The notes: generated by a model from the sequence alone, not told the origin. A stretch of 64,000 nt of DNA from Pseudonocardia autotrophica (GCF_000717175.1 NZ_JNYD01000035.1:37968-101967), one strand, 5' to 3'. Positions 46,672 through 55,701 are shown, counted from the first letter of the stretch. Made by a program: numbers and translations.

Positions 46672-47306
46672 GCGAACAGCGGGGAGCCGTAGGTGTCGGC
46701 GAAGACGGTGTCCTCGACCGGTCCGCGGCTGAGCTTGCGGGGGAAGCCCTTGGCCGGGTAGCCGATCGCGACGTGCGCAGCGGTGATGATCCCGTCCGGG
46801 ATGTCGAGCAGCTTGCGCACCTCCGGCTCGGAGTGGCAGAGCAGCGTGGTGACGGCCGACGCCACGCCCTGGTCGCGCAGCGCCAGGCAGAAGTTCTGCA
46901 TGGTCGGGTAGATCGACGCGCCGCCGACCACGGACAGCCGGCCGAGCTCGTGGTCGGTCGGGTGCAGCCCGTCGAGCTCGGCGCAGACCACCACGATCGC
47001 GGGGGCGTCGGCGAGGTGCTCGGCGAAGTGGTCGGCGTCGGCGACGGCCTTGGGCACGGCCCCGACGCGGACGTCGCCGATCCCGACCCCGGCCAGGTAG
47101 GCCTTCCACGGGGGCAGGTAGAGGTCGGCGAGCGCGCGCTTGCGCTCCGAGTCGCGGACCACGACCCAGCGCAGCGGCTGCCGGTTGCCGCCCTGCGGAC
47201 CGAAGCGGGCGGCGTCGAACGCGCGGTGGAGCACCTCGTCGGACACGGGGTCCGGGGTGAAGTACCGGCAGGTGCCGGTCGTGCGCATCGCCTCGGTCAG
47301 CTCCAT
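46668..47306 (-). CDS. Nitroreductase-family flavoprotein
   Basis: A 212-residue FMN enzyme: TTGTCRYFTPDPVSDEVLHRAF near the start, FGPQGGNRQPLRWVVVRD as the flavin-contact segment, and IAIGYPAKGFPRK-like end. The family reduces nitro groups, enones or activated double bonds with NAD(P)H. In this operon an enone reduction or desaturation step is plausible. It leads the minus-strand operon and is divergent from the monooxygenase gene over a 138-bp region holding two palindromic operators. Confidence 0.9.
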   Translation of the reverse strand: MELTEAMRTTGTCRYFTPDPVSDEVLHRAFDAARFGPQGGNRQPLRWVVVRDSERKRALADLYLPPWKAYLAGVGIGDVRVGAVPKAVADADHFAEHLADAPAIVVVCAELDGLHPTDHELGRLSVVGGASIYPTMQNFCLALRDQGVASAVTTLLCHSEPEVRKLLDIPDGIITAAHVAIGYPAKGFPRKLSRGPVEDTVFADTYGSPLFA

Positions 47307-47315
47307 CGCTGTCTC

Positions 47316-47331
47316 CCTGTCCGCGGTTAGG
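47316..47331. promoter_or_regulatory. Operator 1 of the catabolic block (imperfect)
   Basis: CCTGTCCGCGGTTAGG matches the perfect palindrome at 47404-47419 in 14 of 16 positions. It starts 10 bp upstream of the nitroreductase ATG. Confidence 0.65.
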
Positions 47332-47403
47332 TGTCGGTGGGGAGCATGGAGTGGTCCTCGACACCCGTCAAGGCCCTCTTTGCCGCGCGATCTTCCCCAT
47401 CCG

Positions 47404-47419
47404 CCTAACCGCGGTTAGG
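47404..47419. promoter_or_regulatory. Operator 2 of the catabolic block (perfect palindrome)
   Basis: CCTAACCGCGGTTAGG is a perfect 16-bp palindrome 25 bp before the monooxygenase ATG. TAGGCT at its right edge (47416-47421) could be the -10. It is the likely site for the TetR protein of 44505-45128. Confidence 0.75.
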
Positions 47420-47444
47420 CTTTCGCTGACGAGGAGGTCCGCCG

Positions 47445-49385
47445 ATGGGGTTCGTGCCGTTCGCGCCGGAGCGCGCGCCGATCGACCGTGCCGCGCTGGT
47501 CGCGGCCCTGGAGGAGGCGAACCTCCCGTCGCTGGTCGCGGTGCTGTACCAGCTGACCGGCGACCGGCGCTGGCTCGCCGACCCCTACCGCCCCACCCGC
47601 AGCCGCGGGATGGAGGACAACGACCCGGGCGGCTTCCCGCCGGAGATCCGGGCCGAGATCCGGGCCGCCGCCGCCGACGCCGTGTGCGCGTGGGCCGACG
47701 GGGCGCCGGTCGCGGTGCCCGCGCCGACCGGCGAGACGCTCGCCGGGATCATGAGCGTGGCCGTCGGCGAGGACGTGCCGCTCGAGTACGCCGAGATGAC
47801 CGCCGAGGACATGGGCTTCGCCCCGGTCGCGGTGCGCCGGGCCCCGGAGGGCGCCCCGCGGGCGATCGTGATCGGCGCCGGCGTGTCCGGGATGCTCGCG
47901 TCGATCCGGCTCGCCGAGGCCGGGATCGACCACGTCGTCCTGGAGAAGAACGCCGACGTCGGCGGCACCTGGCTGGAGAACGCCTACCCCGGCGCGGGCG
48001 TCGACACCCCCAGCCACCTGTACTCGTACTCCTTCGCGCCGCGCGACTGGACCACCCACTTCGGCAAGCGCGACGAGGTGTGGGAGTATCTGCGCGCCGT
48101 CGCCGACCGGCACGACCTGCGCGAGCGGATCCGCTTCGGCACCGAGGTCGTGGCCGCGACCTGGGCGGACGGGCGCTGGACGGTCCGGACGACGACCGGT
48201 GAGGAGCTCACCGCCGAGGTCGTGATCACCGCGACCGGCCAGCTCAACCGGCCGAAGATCCCGCCGATCCCCGGCCTGGACCGCTTCCGCGGCCCGCTCT
48301 TCCACACCGCCGAGTGGCCCGCCGACCTCGACCTGACCGGGAAGCGGGTCGTGGTGATCGGCACGGGCGCGAGCGCGATGCAGGTCGTGCCCGCCGTCGC
48401 CGAGCGGGTGGCGCACCTGACCGTCTTCCAGCGCTCGCCGCAGTGGGTCGCGCCCAACGAGGTCTACTTCTCCCCCGTCCCCGGGGGCGCCCGGTACCTC
48501 GTGGAGAACGTGCCCTTCTACCGGCTGTGGTACCGCACCCGGCTCGCGTGGAACACCAACGACCGGGTGCACCCCGGGCTGCAGAAGGACCCGGCGTGGG
48601 AGCACCCCGAGCGCTCGGTGAACGCCCTCAACGACGGCCATCGCCGCGTGTTCACCCGGTACCTGGAGGCCGAGCTCGCGGGCCGGCCCGATCTCGTCGC
48701 GAAGGCGCTGCCGGACTACCCCCCCTTCGGCAAGCGGATGCTGCTGGACAACGGCTGGTTCGCGGCGCTGCGGCGGGAGGACGTCACCCTGCTCACCGAG
48801 GCCGTGGCGGAGGTGACGGAGACCGGGGTCCGCGGCGCCGACGGGACCGAGGTCGAGGCCGACGTGGTGGTGCTCGCGACGGGCTTCCACACGCACCGGG
48901 TGCTGTGGCCGATCGAGGTCCGCGGCCGCTCCGGCCGCCGGATCGACGAGGTCTGGGGCCCGGAGGACGCGCACGCTCACCTGGGCATCACCGTGCCGGA
49001 CTTCCCGAACCTGTTCCTGACCTGCGGCCCGGGCACCGTCCTCGGGCACGGCGGCAGCTACATCACCATCGCCGAGTGCCAGGTCCGCTACATCGTGGAC
49101 CTGCTGGTCACGATGGCCGAGCGGGGCATCGGCACGGTCGAGGTGCGGCCGGAGGTGGAGGCGGACTACGTGCGGCGCCACGACGAGGCGCACGAGGCCA
49201 TGATCTGGACCCACCCCGGCATGCGGAACTGGTACCGCAACGCCGCCGGGCGCGTGGTCTCCGCGCTGCCCTGGCGGATCGTCGACTACTGGCGGATGAC
49301 GCGCGAGCCCGACCTGCGGGACTACAGGGCCGAGCCGGCCTTCCAGTCCGCCCAGCTCAGCTCCCAGTCCCCGTACGTGTCGTAG
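47445..49385 (+). CDS. Baeyer-Villiger monooxygenase (HAPMO-like, with N-terminal extension)
   Basis: A 646-residue flavin monooxygenase that inserts oxygen next to a ketone carbonyl, giving an ester or lactone, using NADPH and O2. After an N-terminal ~135-residue extension like that of 4-hydroxyacetophenone monooxygenase, the FAD fold is IGAGVSGM (143-150), the type-I fingerprint FRGPLFHTAEWP at 281-292 and the NADPH fold IGTGASAM (305-312). A second ATGF motif is at VVVLATGFHTH. GAGGAGG lies 7 bp before the ATG. The last 64 bp overlap the convergent L,D-transpeptidase gene. The substrate is unknown. Confidence 0.93.
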   Translation: MGFVPFAPERAPIDRAALVAALEEANLPSLVAVLYQLTGDRRWLADPYRPTRSRGMEDNDPGGFPPEIRAEIRAAAADAVCAWADGAPVAVPAPTGETLAGIMSVAVGEDVPLEYAEMTAEDMGFAPVAVRRAPEGAPRAIVIGAGVSGMLASIRLAEAGIDHVVLEKNADVGGTWLENAYPGAGVDTPSHLYSYSFAPRDWTTHFGKRDEVWEYLRAVADRHDLRERIRFGTEVVAATWADGRWTVRTTTGEELTAEVVITATGQLNRPKIPPIPGLDRFRGPLFHTAEWPADLDLTGKRVVVIGTGASAMQVVPAVAERVAHLTVFQRSPQWVAPNEVYFSPVPGGARYLVENVPFYRLWYRTRLAWNTNDRVHPGLQKDPAWEHPERSVNALNDGHRRVFTRYLEAELAGRPDLVAKALPDYPPFGKRMLLDNGWFAALRREDVTLLTEAVAEVTETGVRGADGTEVEADVVVLATGFHTHRVLWPIEVRGRSGRRIDEVWGPEDAHAHLGITVPDFPNLFLTCGPGTVLGHGGSYITIAECQVRYIVDLLVTMAERGIGTVEVRPEVEADYVRRHDEAHEAMIWTHPGMRNWYRNAAGRVVSALPWRIVDYWRMTREPDLRDYRAEPAFQSAQLSSQSPYVS

Positions 49386-50545
49386 ACCGGCAGCGGCGGG
49401 CCGCCCGAGTTGGTGATCTCGACGACGTCGCCGATGCCGAAGTGGTCGAAGAACCACTGGGCGTCGGCCGGCGCGAGGTTGACACAGCCGTGCGACACGT
49501 TGGAGCTGCCCTGCTGCCCGACGGACCACGGTGCGGAGTGGACGAACTCGCCGTCGTTGGAGATCCGCTCGTCGAGGTCGACCTTCTCCCGGTAGTAGCC
49601 GGGCTGGCCCTGGCAGACACCGTAGGTGCAGGAGTCCATGATGATGGACGGCTGCTTGTCCGAGATGACGTGCGGGCCGGTGTGCGACGGGAAGCCGGGC
49701 GAGCCGAGGCTGATGTTCATCGTCTTGACCAGCTGGCCGTTGTCGAAGATCTGCATCTGCTCGGTGGCGCCGTCGGCCTTGGCGACCCAGCTGTCGTGCA
49801 CCTTCACCGTCATGGTGCGGTCGGTGGAGCCGTAGGTGCCGGCGCCGAGGTCCACGCCGTAGAGGTCGGCCTTGACGCTCAGCGTGGTGCCCGGCTTCCA
49901 GTACTGCTGCGGCCGGTAGTGCACCTCGGTGTCCGAGATCCAGTACCAGCTGCCGGCCTGTACGGGGCTGGAGGTCACCGTGAGCGCCTTCTCGGCGGCC
50001 GCGCGGTCCGTGATCGCGTGGTCGAACCGCACCACGATCGGCTGTCCGATGCCGACCGTCGGCACCGAGTTCGGCGCCGGGATGAACGACGGGTAGGCCT
50101 CGGCCTTCGGGGCGACGGTCGCGACGGTGCCGTCGGTGTGGCCGGGCGCCTGGTCGCGGTCGAGCGTGTCGACGGCCACGGCGTAGGTGGCCGAGTAGGC
50201 GAGGTCGCCGGTGGAGGTCCAGGTGTGGCCGTCCGGCGCGAGGGTCCCGTCGACGGCCTTGCCGGTCGCCGTGTTCGTGACGTGCACGGCCTGCGCGGTG
50301 CCGTCCGCGACGCTCACGGTGATCGGCTGGGTGGGGTTCAGCGGCGTGCCCTGATCCGGCGTGATGTGGACGACGGGGGCGGGCGCGGCGTCGACCGTCG
50401 GCAGCCCGGCGAGGGGGGCGAGCGCGTCCGCCCCGAACGCGCCGGCCGCGGCGCTCGGGTGGCTGCCCACGAGGACCCCCAGACCGAGCACGACCACGGT
50501 CGCGACCCCCAGCGCGGTGGAGCCCCACCGTCGCGTCACCTTCAT
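49322..50545 (-). CDS. L,D-transpeptidase (Ldt, YkuD domain with Ig-like domains)
   Basis: A 407-residue exported enzyme that makes 3-3 peptidoglycan cross-links. MKVTRRWGS and a hydrophobic signal are followed by two Ig-like domains (VVHITPDQGTPLNPTQPITV; the second ends near EVHYRPQQYW) as in LdtMt2. The catalytic YkuD motif SHGCVNLAPADAQWFF has Cys ~352. The tail around DTYGDWELSWADW follows. The ATG at 50545 with GGAGGA upstream is preferred over the longer Arg-rich start. The usual lipobox is absent, so it is anchored by an uncleaved signal or secreted. Confidence 0.95.
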   Translation of the reverse strand: MKVTRRWGSTALGVATVVVLGLGVLVGSHPSAAAGAFGADALAPLAGLPTVDAAPAPVVHITPDQGTPLNPTQPITVSVADGTAQAVHVTNTATGKAVDGTLAPDGHTWTSTGDLAYSATYAVAVDTLDRDQAPGHTDGTVATVAPKAEAYPSFIPAPNSVPTVGIGQPIVVRFDHAITDRAAAEKALTVTSSPVQAGSWYWISDTEVHYRPQQYWKPGTTLSVKADLYGVDLGAGTYGSTDRTMTVKVHDSWVAKADGATEQMQIFDNGQLVKTMNISLGSPGFPSHTGPHVISDKQPSIIMDSCTYGVCQGQPGYYREKVDLDERISNDGEFVHSAPWSVGQQGSSNVSHGCVNLAPADAQWFFDHFGIGDVVEITNSGGPPLPVYDTYGDWELSWADWKAGSAL

Positions 50546-50614
50546 CCGCACCGTCCTCCGCCGTCGACCGCGGAACATTCTGGCGACGTGAGCACGACCA
50601 CCCGGCAGCGGTAC

Positions 50615-50641
50615 GCGAACGTCCCGATCGGGCGTTTTCGC
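50615..50641. terminator. Hairpin between lipoprotein and L,D-transpeptidase genes
   Basis: CCCGATCGGG with flanking AACG/CGTT and GCGAA/TTCGC arms forms a long stem around a one-base bulge. It lies 20 bp after the lipoprotein stop and could separate the two minus-strand transcripts. Confidence 0.5.
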
Positions 50642-50660
50642 AGGTGACGAAGCGGACAGA

Positions 50661-51110
50661 TCACCGGCCCACGGCGGCGACGAGGGCCCGGAGCGCCTCC
50701 TGCATCGAGGCCAGGTCGGGCCCGCACGCCGACGCCGGCCCGGGCGGGGCGCCGACGGGGATGCACTGGTCCTGGGTGAACCGGTTGACCGCTCCGTCGA
50801 CGGCGTCGGCCGCCTTCGTCAGTGCCTGCGGCGAGGCCACCTCGCGCGCCTCGGCGCGCGCGGCGGGCACCACGTTCTGCACCTCGCGGACGAACCGCGC
50901 ACAGTCCGGGTAGATCTGCTCGGCCGGTCTCGTGGCGCACTCGTCGAGGGAGATCGAGGCGAGCTTGGTCCGCAGGGCGGGGAGGGTGAGGCTGGGTGCG
51001 CCGTCGCCGCCCGAGCTCGCCGCGTGGGTGCTCGACTCGCCGCACCCCGCGAGCGCGGCGAGGGCCACGGCCACCACGGCCGCCAGGCGGGCGGTTCGGA
51101 ACGTGCTCAC
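50661..51110 (-). CDS. Small predicted lipoprotein, unknown function
   Basis: A 149-residue lipoprotein with lipobox LAGC (Cys23), a Ser/Gly-rich spacer and an alpha-helical domain with paired cysteines (DECATRPAEQIYPDCARFV; QCIPVG ... SACGPD) that could form two disulfides. The GTG at 51110 begins the signal sequence; the GGAGG just before it is unusually close (1-2 bp). It is 10 bp downstream of the YidC-paralogue stop, so the pair is co-transcribed. No family was recognised. Confidence 0.75.
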   Translation of the reverse strand: MSTFRTARLAAVVAVALAALAGCGESSTHAASSGGDGAPSLTLPALRTKLASISLDECATRPAEQIYPDCARFVREVQNVVPAARAEAREVASPQALTKAADAVDGAVNRFTQDQCIPVGAPPGPASACGPDLASMQEALRALVAAVGR

Positions 51111-51120
51111 CCCTCCGACC

Positions 51121-52047
51121 CTAGGCGCCCCGCCGGGCCCGGGCCGCCGTCGCCCCAGTTCTGCGGATCGGCTTCTGCCCCGGGCGCGGGGCGACGGCCG
51201 GGGTGCGGACGGGTGCACGGACCGGGGCCGGCGGTTGCTCGCGCTCGACGATCCGGCCGATCACGTGCTGCTGCCCGAGCGTCCAGGCGTTGCTGGTCAG
51301 CCAGTAGACGAGGATCGCGATCGGGAACGGGAAGAACAGGCCGCCGACGATCGCGCCGAGCGGGAAGAGCCACGGGGTCAGCCTCATGACGCCGGTGATC
51401 TGGGCCGTCTGCGGGTCGGTCGCCGGCTGCTGCTGCCGCAGGGACCGCCGCGCGGTGACGTGCGTCGCGACGGCCGCGAGCAGCATCAGCGGCACCGCGA
51501 CGGCGACCACCGAGATCCGGTCGACGGGCGCGCCGAACGAGTCCAGCAGGCCCTGCGGCATCGAGACGTAGGCGGAGAGCGGCGCCCCGAACAGCCGGGC
51601 CTCGAGGAAGGACCGCACCTCGTCCGGGCCGAAGACGTAGTTCGCGATCGCGGCGTTCTGGTCGAACGTCAGGCCGGGCCGGTTGAAGTAGCGCAGCACG
51701 TGCAGCAGCGCGACGAACACCGGGATCTGCACGAGCACCGGCAGGAACGAGCCGAGCGGCGAGACGCCGTGCTCGCGGTGCAGCTTCATCGTCTCCTCCG
51801 CGAGCTTCTGCTTGTCACGGCCGTGCCGCGTCCTGAGCTCGGCCAGCTGCGGGGCGATCCGGCGCATGCGCTGGGCGGAGCGCATCTGGCTCAGCACCGG
51901 CCTGATCATCAGCGCGCGCAGGGTCAGGACCAGGAACACCACGGACAGGGCCCACGCCACGCCGCTGCTCGGGCCCAGGACCAGGCCGAACGCCTGGTGC
52001 CAGAACCACATGACGGCGGACACGGGGTAGTAGAGGAAGTCGAGCAC
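51121..52047 (-). CDS. YidC/Oxa1-family membrane insertase (paralogue)
   Basis: A 308-residue insertase: MLDFLYYPVSAVMWFWH at the start, the cytoplasmic basic loop QMRSAQRMRRIAPQLAELRTRHG, FLPVLVQIPVFVALLHVLRYF and the last helices FPIAILVYWLTSNAW. The tail is Pro/Arg-rich. Since it is not beside rnpA/dnaA, it is a second YidC-type protein, as known in many streptomycetes and relatives. It lies in a run with the DUF6412-like gene upstream and the lipoprotein downstream. GGAGGTG precedes the GTG start. Confidence 0.92.
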   Translation of the reverse strand: MLDFLYYPVSAVMWFWHQAFGLVLGPSSGVAWALSVVFLVLTLRALMIRPVLSQMRSAQRMRRIAPQLAELRTRHGRDKQKLAEETMKLHREHGVSPLGSFLPVLVQIPVFVALLHVLRYFNRPGLTFDQNAAIANYVFGPDEVRSFLEARLFGAPLSAYVSMPQGLLDSFGAPVDRISVVAVAVPLMLLAAVATHVTARRSLRQQQPATDPQTAQITGVMRLTPWLFPLGAIVGGLFFPFPIAILVYWLTSNAWTLGQQHVIGRIVEREQPPAPVRAPVRTPAVAPRPGQKPIRRTGATAARARRGA

Positions 52048-52125
52048 GGTGCACCTCCACCTCCCGGAGCGGGAGGGAGTCGGGTTCTCGGGACAGGCGA
52101 GAGCCCGGCGGCGCGACGTGGGGAA

Positions 52126-52428
52126 CTACACCGCCGGGAGGAGACCCGACGGCGCGCGTGCGCGCGTGCGACCCGGCGCGTCCGGGTCGAGCTGGCGGAG
52201 GACCCGCGAGCGGGAGGCGCGGCGGTGCCGGTGCCGGCGGACCGCCGCGGAGCCGCAGGCGGAGGTCGCCCGCAGGACGGCCGACGCGTGCCGCGCCAGC
52301 CCGATCGCCCAGAGCGCGGCACCGACGACGCCGAGCAGCACGCTCGGCTCGGCCGCCACCAGGGCCCACCCGGTGAGGAGCAGCCCGAGCAGCAGCAGCC
52401 CGCTGCGCCTGCCCGCTCCCCCTGTCAC
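52126..52428 (-). CDS. Small membrane protein, DUF6412-like
   Basis: A 100-residue protein with two hydrophobic helices (LLLLGLLLTGWALVAA and VLLGVVGAALWAIGLA) and a basic tail ending QLDPDAPGRTRARAPSG, the pattern I associate with the small actinobacterial proteins encoded next to YidC paralogues (DUF6412, from memory). GTG at 52428 is the only sensible start because an upstream ATG runs into TGA after three codons. It lies 78 bp upstream of the insertase. Confidence 0.7.
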   Translation of the reverse strand: MTGGAGRRSGLLLLGLLLTGWALVAAEPSVLLGVVGAALWAIGLARHASAVLRATSACGSAAVRRHRHRRASRSRVLRQLDPDAPGRTRARAPSGLLPAV

Positions 52429-52506
52429 GGGTCCATGGTGGCACAGCGAGCACCCCTCCCGCCGCGACCGAGCGCGCCGGCGGGGCCGCGGCGGTAGCGT
52501 CGGGGG

Positions 52507-53340
52507 GTGCCCGAGGGCGACACCGTCCACCTGGCCGGGAAGCGCCTGAACGGGGCGCTTACCGGGCACGTCCTGCTGCGCGGGGAGATCCGGCACCCCC
52601 GGCTCGCGGGCGTCGACCTGGTGGGGCTCGGGGTCGTCGGCGTCGCGTCGGTGGGCAAGCACCTGTTCACGCGGTTCGACGACGGCCGCAGCCTGCACAG
52701 CCACTTCCGCATGGACGGCGCGTGGCACCTCTACCGCCCCGGCATGCGGTGGCGGCGGCCCGGCTACGAGGCCCGCGCGGTGCTGGAGGTGCCGGAGCGG
52801 GTGGCCGTGGGGTTCGCGCTGCACGACCTCGAGCTGCTGCCGACCGCGGAGGAGTCCCGGCTCGTCGGGCACCTCGGCCCCGACCTGCTCGACCCGACCT
52901 GGGGACCGGAGCAGGAGGCCGAGGCGCTTCGCCGGCTCACCGCCCGCGCCGACCACGAGCTGGGCCTGGCGCTGCTGGAGCAGCGGGTCATGGCCGGCGT
53001 CGGCAACCTCTACAAGACCGAGATCTGCTTCCTGCTCGGGCTCTCGCCGTGGACGCTCGTGCGGGACACCCCGGACCTGCCCGGCGTCGTCGCGCTGGCC
53101 CGCAAGCTCCTTCTGGCGAATGCCGACCGGCCCGAGCAGACCACCACGGGCTCGCTGCTGCCCGCCGAGGCGCACTGGGTCTTCGAGCGCGGCGGCCGGC
53201 CCTGCCGCCGCTGCGGCACCCGCATCCGGGTCGCCGAGCAGGGCGACGGCGTGTACGCCCGGGTCGCCTACTGGTGCCCGCGCTGCCAGCCCGGCCCGGC
53301 CCCGCGGCCGGCCCGCACCCGTCGCCCGCTCCGGCGCTGA
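52507..53340 (+). CDS. Fpg/Nei-family DNA glycosylase (endonuclease VIII type)
   Basis: A 277-residue base-excision repair enzyme. The N-terminus PEGDTVHLAG carries the catalytic Pro2 and Glu3; the start codon is GTG. The helix-two-turn-helix has AGVGNLYKTEICFLLG, and the C-terminal zinc finger is CRRCGT ... YWCPRC. PEGDT rather than PELPE marks it as Nei rather than MutM, probably close to mycobacterial Nei2. It removes oxidised pyrimidines and nicks the abasic site. It ends 39 bp before a bidirectional terminator. Confidence 0.95.
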   Translation: MPEGDTVHLAGKRLNGALTGHVLLRGEIRHPRLAGVDLVGLGVVGVASVGKHLFTRFDDGRSLHSHFRMDGAWHLYRPGMRWRRPGYEARAVLEVPERVAVGFALHDLELLPTAEESRLVGHLGPDLLDPTWGPEQEAEALRRLTARADHELGLALLEQRVMAGVGNLYKTEICFLLGLSPWTLVRDTPDLPGVVALARKLLLANADRPEQTTTGSLLPAEAHWVFERGGRPCRRCGTRIRVAEQGDGVYARVAYWCPRCQPGPAPRPARTRRPLRR

Positions 53341-53378
53341 GAAACGGACGCAGAGAAACGACGGACGCCGAGAACGAC

Positions 53379-53414
53379 GGACGCCGCCCCTCCCGGGCGG
53401 GAGGGGCGGCGTCC
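53379..53414. terminator. Bidirectional terminator between nei-type gene and pspA
   Basis: A perfect 16-bp stem GGACGCCGCCCCTCCC / GGGAGGGGCGGCGTCC with loop GGGC, between two convergent stops. Three GACGGACGC-type direct repeats precede it. Confidence 0.85.
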
Positions 53415-53426
53415 GATCGGGAACCG

Positions 53427-54242
53427 TCAGGCGGTGCCGGGCTGCTGCTGCCCTTGCGGGGTGCTCTGCGGGGCCGCCGGGATCTGCTGGGTCGGCTTCT
53501 CCTCCGACCCGGAGATCGGGGTGCCGGCCATCGACGCGCGGATCTGCTCCAGCCGGTTGGCGCCCGCCATGTCGACGGTCGCCTGCTGCACCTCGAGCAT
53601 CCGGCCCTGGACCGAGTTCTGCGCCAGCTCCGCCGAGCCGATCGCGTTGGCGTAGCGCCGCTCGATCTTGTCCCGAACCTCCTCCAGCGACGGCGTGTTG
53701 CCCGGCGCCGAGAGCTCGGTCATCTGCCGCAGCGAGGCCGCGGCCTGCTCCTGCATCTTCGCCTGCTCGAGCTGGCTGAGCAGCTTCGTGCGCTCGGCGA
53801 TCTTCTGCTGCAGCATCATCGAGTTGCGCTCCACGGCCTGCTTGGCCTGCGCGGCGGCGCCGATCGACTGGTCGTGCAGCGTCTTGAGGTCCTCGACCGA
53901 CTGCTCGGCCGTGACCAGCTGGGTGGCCGTGGCCTGCGCGGCCTGCTCGTACTGCTGCGCCTTCTGCTCGTCGCCCTGGGCCCGCGCCTGGTCGGCGAGG
54001 ACCAGCGCCTGGCGCGCCGACGCCTGCAGCTTCTCGATCTCCCCCAGCTGCCGGTTGAGCTTCATCTCCAGCTGGCGCTGGTTGCCGATGACGGCCGCCG
54101 CCTGCTGCGAGAGCGCCTGGTGCTGGCGCTGTGCGTCCTCGATGGCCTGCTGGATCTGCACCTTCGGGTCCGCGTACTCGTCGACCTTCGACGAGAACAG
54201 GGCCATCAGGTACTTCCAGGCCTTCGTGAAACCGTTGGCCAT
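53427..54242 (-). CDS. pspA: PspA/IM30-family envelope-stress protein
   Basis: A 271-residue coiled-coil protein ([20 protein letters not shown] start; long Gln/Ala/Glu-rich helices ~25-220) with a Pro/Gln-rich tail. It coats and stabilises the cytoplasmic membrane under stress. The position just downstream of clgR copies the mycobacterial clgR-pspA arrangement, but the two small genes that follow pspA there are missing; a terminator and a nei-type gene come next. A 292-bp gap separates it from clgR, so it may have its own promoter. Confidence 0.93.
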   Translation of the reverse strand: MANGFTKAWKYLMALFSSKVDEYADPKVQIQQAIEDAQRQHQALSQQAAAVIGNQRQLEMKLNRQLGEIEKLQASARQALVLADQARAQGDEQKAQQYEQAAQATATQLVTAEQSVEDLKTLHDQSIGAAAQAKQAVERNSMMLQQKIAERTKLLSQLEQAKMQEQAAASLRQMTELSAPGNTPSLEEVRDKIERRYANAIGSAELAQNSVQGRMLEVQQATVDMAGANRLEQIRASMAGTPISGSEEKPTQQIPAAPQSTPQGQQQPGTA

Positions 54243-54534
54243 CTGCTCCGCCTACCTCCGAGTGCGAACCGGGTACCGCCTCCACCGAGCGGCCCGCGTG
54301 TGTCCCCCCGCGACCGCCGAGCGGTGCTCTTGCGCCCATCGTGGCATCGCCACGGCCTCGGGTGCCACCGCGTGCGGACGATATCGGGGATCGTCCGGAG
54401 GCCGCCCTCGGGGCGACCCGGGTCCCAGGCTACCGGGCCCGGGCGGCGCAGTACGGGGAGATCGGACGAACCGGACAGCAGTGGGCGCACTCCACCCACA
54501 GGCGGATCTCAGGCGGCCGGGAACCCGGGCCGGA

Positions 54535-54909
54535 TCAGGCCGCGGAGGCGACCGGGGCGCCGGGGCGGTTGCCGCCGAGCGGGGCGCCGGTGCGCACGGG
54601 GGCCAGGCGCAGGTCGGTGTGCCGCTGCCCGATCGGGACCAGGGTCTCGTTGCGGCCGACGAACTCCAGCTGCTCGTCCCGCGTCATCTCGCTGATGACC
54701 TCGGCGAGCAGGTCCGGCAGCGCGACGTCGAGCGCCTCGCAGATCGACGCCAGCAGCTCGCTCGAGGGCTCCTTGCGACCGCGCTCGACCTCCGAGAGGT
54801 AGCCGAGGCTGACCCGGGCGGCGCGGGAGACGTCGCGCAGGGTGCGCTTCCGCAGGGTGCGGGCACGCCGAAGGCTGCCACCGATCGCCTCACGCAGCAG
54901 CAGAGCCAT
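54535..54909 (-). CDS. clgR: ClgR-type XRE-family regulator
   Basis: A 124-residue activator. The helix-turn-helix is residues ~7-65 ([40 protein letters not shown]), closely matching mycobacterial ClgR, which controls clp protease genes, recA and pspA. The C-terminal part ([20 protein letters not shown] ...) ends in a flexible Ala/Gly/Pro tail without the Ala-Ala-type degron being obvious, though it does end VASAA, which could act as a Clp degron as in other ClgR proteins. The 292-bp gap to pspA (54243-54534) holds two direct CCGAGCGG motifs but no clear gene. Confidence 0.93.
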   Translation of the reverse strand: MALLLREAIGGSLRRARTLRKRTLRDVSRAARVSLGYLSEVERGRKEPSSELLASICEALDVALPDLLAEVISEMTRDEQLEFVGRNETLVPIGQRHTDLRLAPVRTGAPLGGNRPGAPVASAA

Positions 54910-55040
54910 GCGCCCACCCTCCTCGTCGGACCCGAGCAACCCCGGCCGGGGGACGGGGTGCTCCCACCGTACCGAGTCCGGGCCGCCCGCGTCGCCGCAG
55001 CGCGGCGCCCGACACGTCCGCCGTGGGCGAACAGCGGCGC

Positions 55041-55676
55041 TCAGGCGCGGCGCAGCGCCGCCCGGGCCGCGGCGCGCAGCCGGACCGCGCGCACCACGTA
55101 GTCCAGGCCGGTCACCACGGTGAGCACGATCGCCACCGCCATCAGTGTCCACCGGACGATCTCGACCGCACCGGCCGCCGAGGGCAGCAGGAGCGTCAGC
55201 GGCAGCACGTAGACGCCGATCGCGAAGGTCTGGACGAGCGTCTTCAGCTTCCCGCCCTTGCTCGCCGGGATCACCCCGTGCCGGATCACCCAGAAGCGCA
55301 GCAGCGTCACGCCGATCTCGCGACCCATGATCACGACGGTGACCCACCAGGGCAGCAGTCCCAGCACCGACAGCCCCACCAGGGCCGCGCCCATCAGCGC
55401 CTTGTCGGCGATCGGGTCGGCGATCTTGCCGAACGAGGTGACCAGCCCCCGCTTGCGCGCGATCTCGCCGTCGAACCGGTCGGTGATCGCGGCGACGGCG
55501 AACAGCAGGGCCGCGACGAGCCGCCAGGCCAGGTCCGTTCCGTCGAGGTGCAGCAGGGCGAGCAGGAAGAAGGGGACGAGCAGCAGCCGGACGCCGGTGA
55601 GCACGTTGGCGAGGTTCAGCAGCGGGACCGCGTTCTCCGGCGAGGCGACGGGCTCCTCGGCCGGGACCGCGCTCAT
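55041..55676 (-). CDS. pgsA: CDP-alcohol phosphatidyltransferase (PgsA, phosphatidylglycerophosphate synthase)
   Basis: A 211-residue membrane enzyme. The CDP-OH motif [12 protein letters not shown]...[10 protein letters not shown] fits D-G-x2-A-R-x8-9-G-x3-D-x3-D. Starting with [17 protein letters not shown], it has the N-terminus of CDP-diacylglycerol - glycerol-3-phosphate 3-phosphatidyltransferase, the first step to phosphatidylglycerol and cardiolipin. It follows rimO by 25 bp. The cinA gene found between pgsA and clgR in many relatives is absent here. Confidence 0.92.
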   Translation of the reverse strand: MSAVPAEEPVASPENAVPLLNLANVLTGVRLLLVPFFLLALLHLDGTDLAWRLVAALLFAVAAITDRFDGEIARKRGLVTSFGKIADPIADKALMGAALVGLSVLGLLPWWVTVVIMGREIGVTLLRFWVIRHGVIPASKGGKLKTLVQTFAIGVYVLPLTLLLPSAAGAVEIVRWTLMAVAIVLTVVTGLDYVVRAVRLRAAARAALRRA

Positions 55677-55701
55677 CGCGCTCCCCCGCCGCCCGCGGCG
55701 C

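Noticed and set aside
54243..54534. ClgR binding site upstream of pspA
   Set aside because: Only loosely matching CGC/GCG motifs (direct CCGAGCGG repeats) are present, with spacing different from the known consensus.
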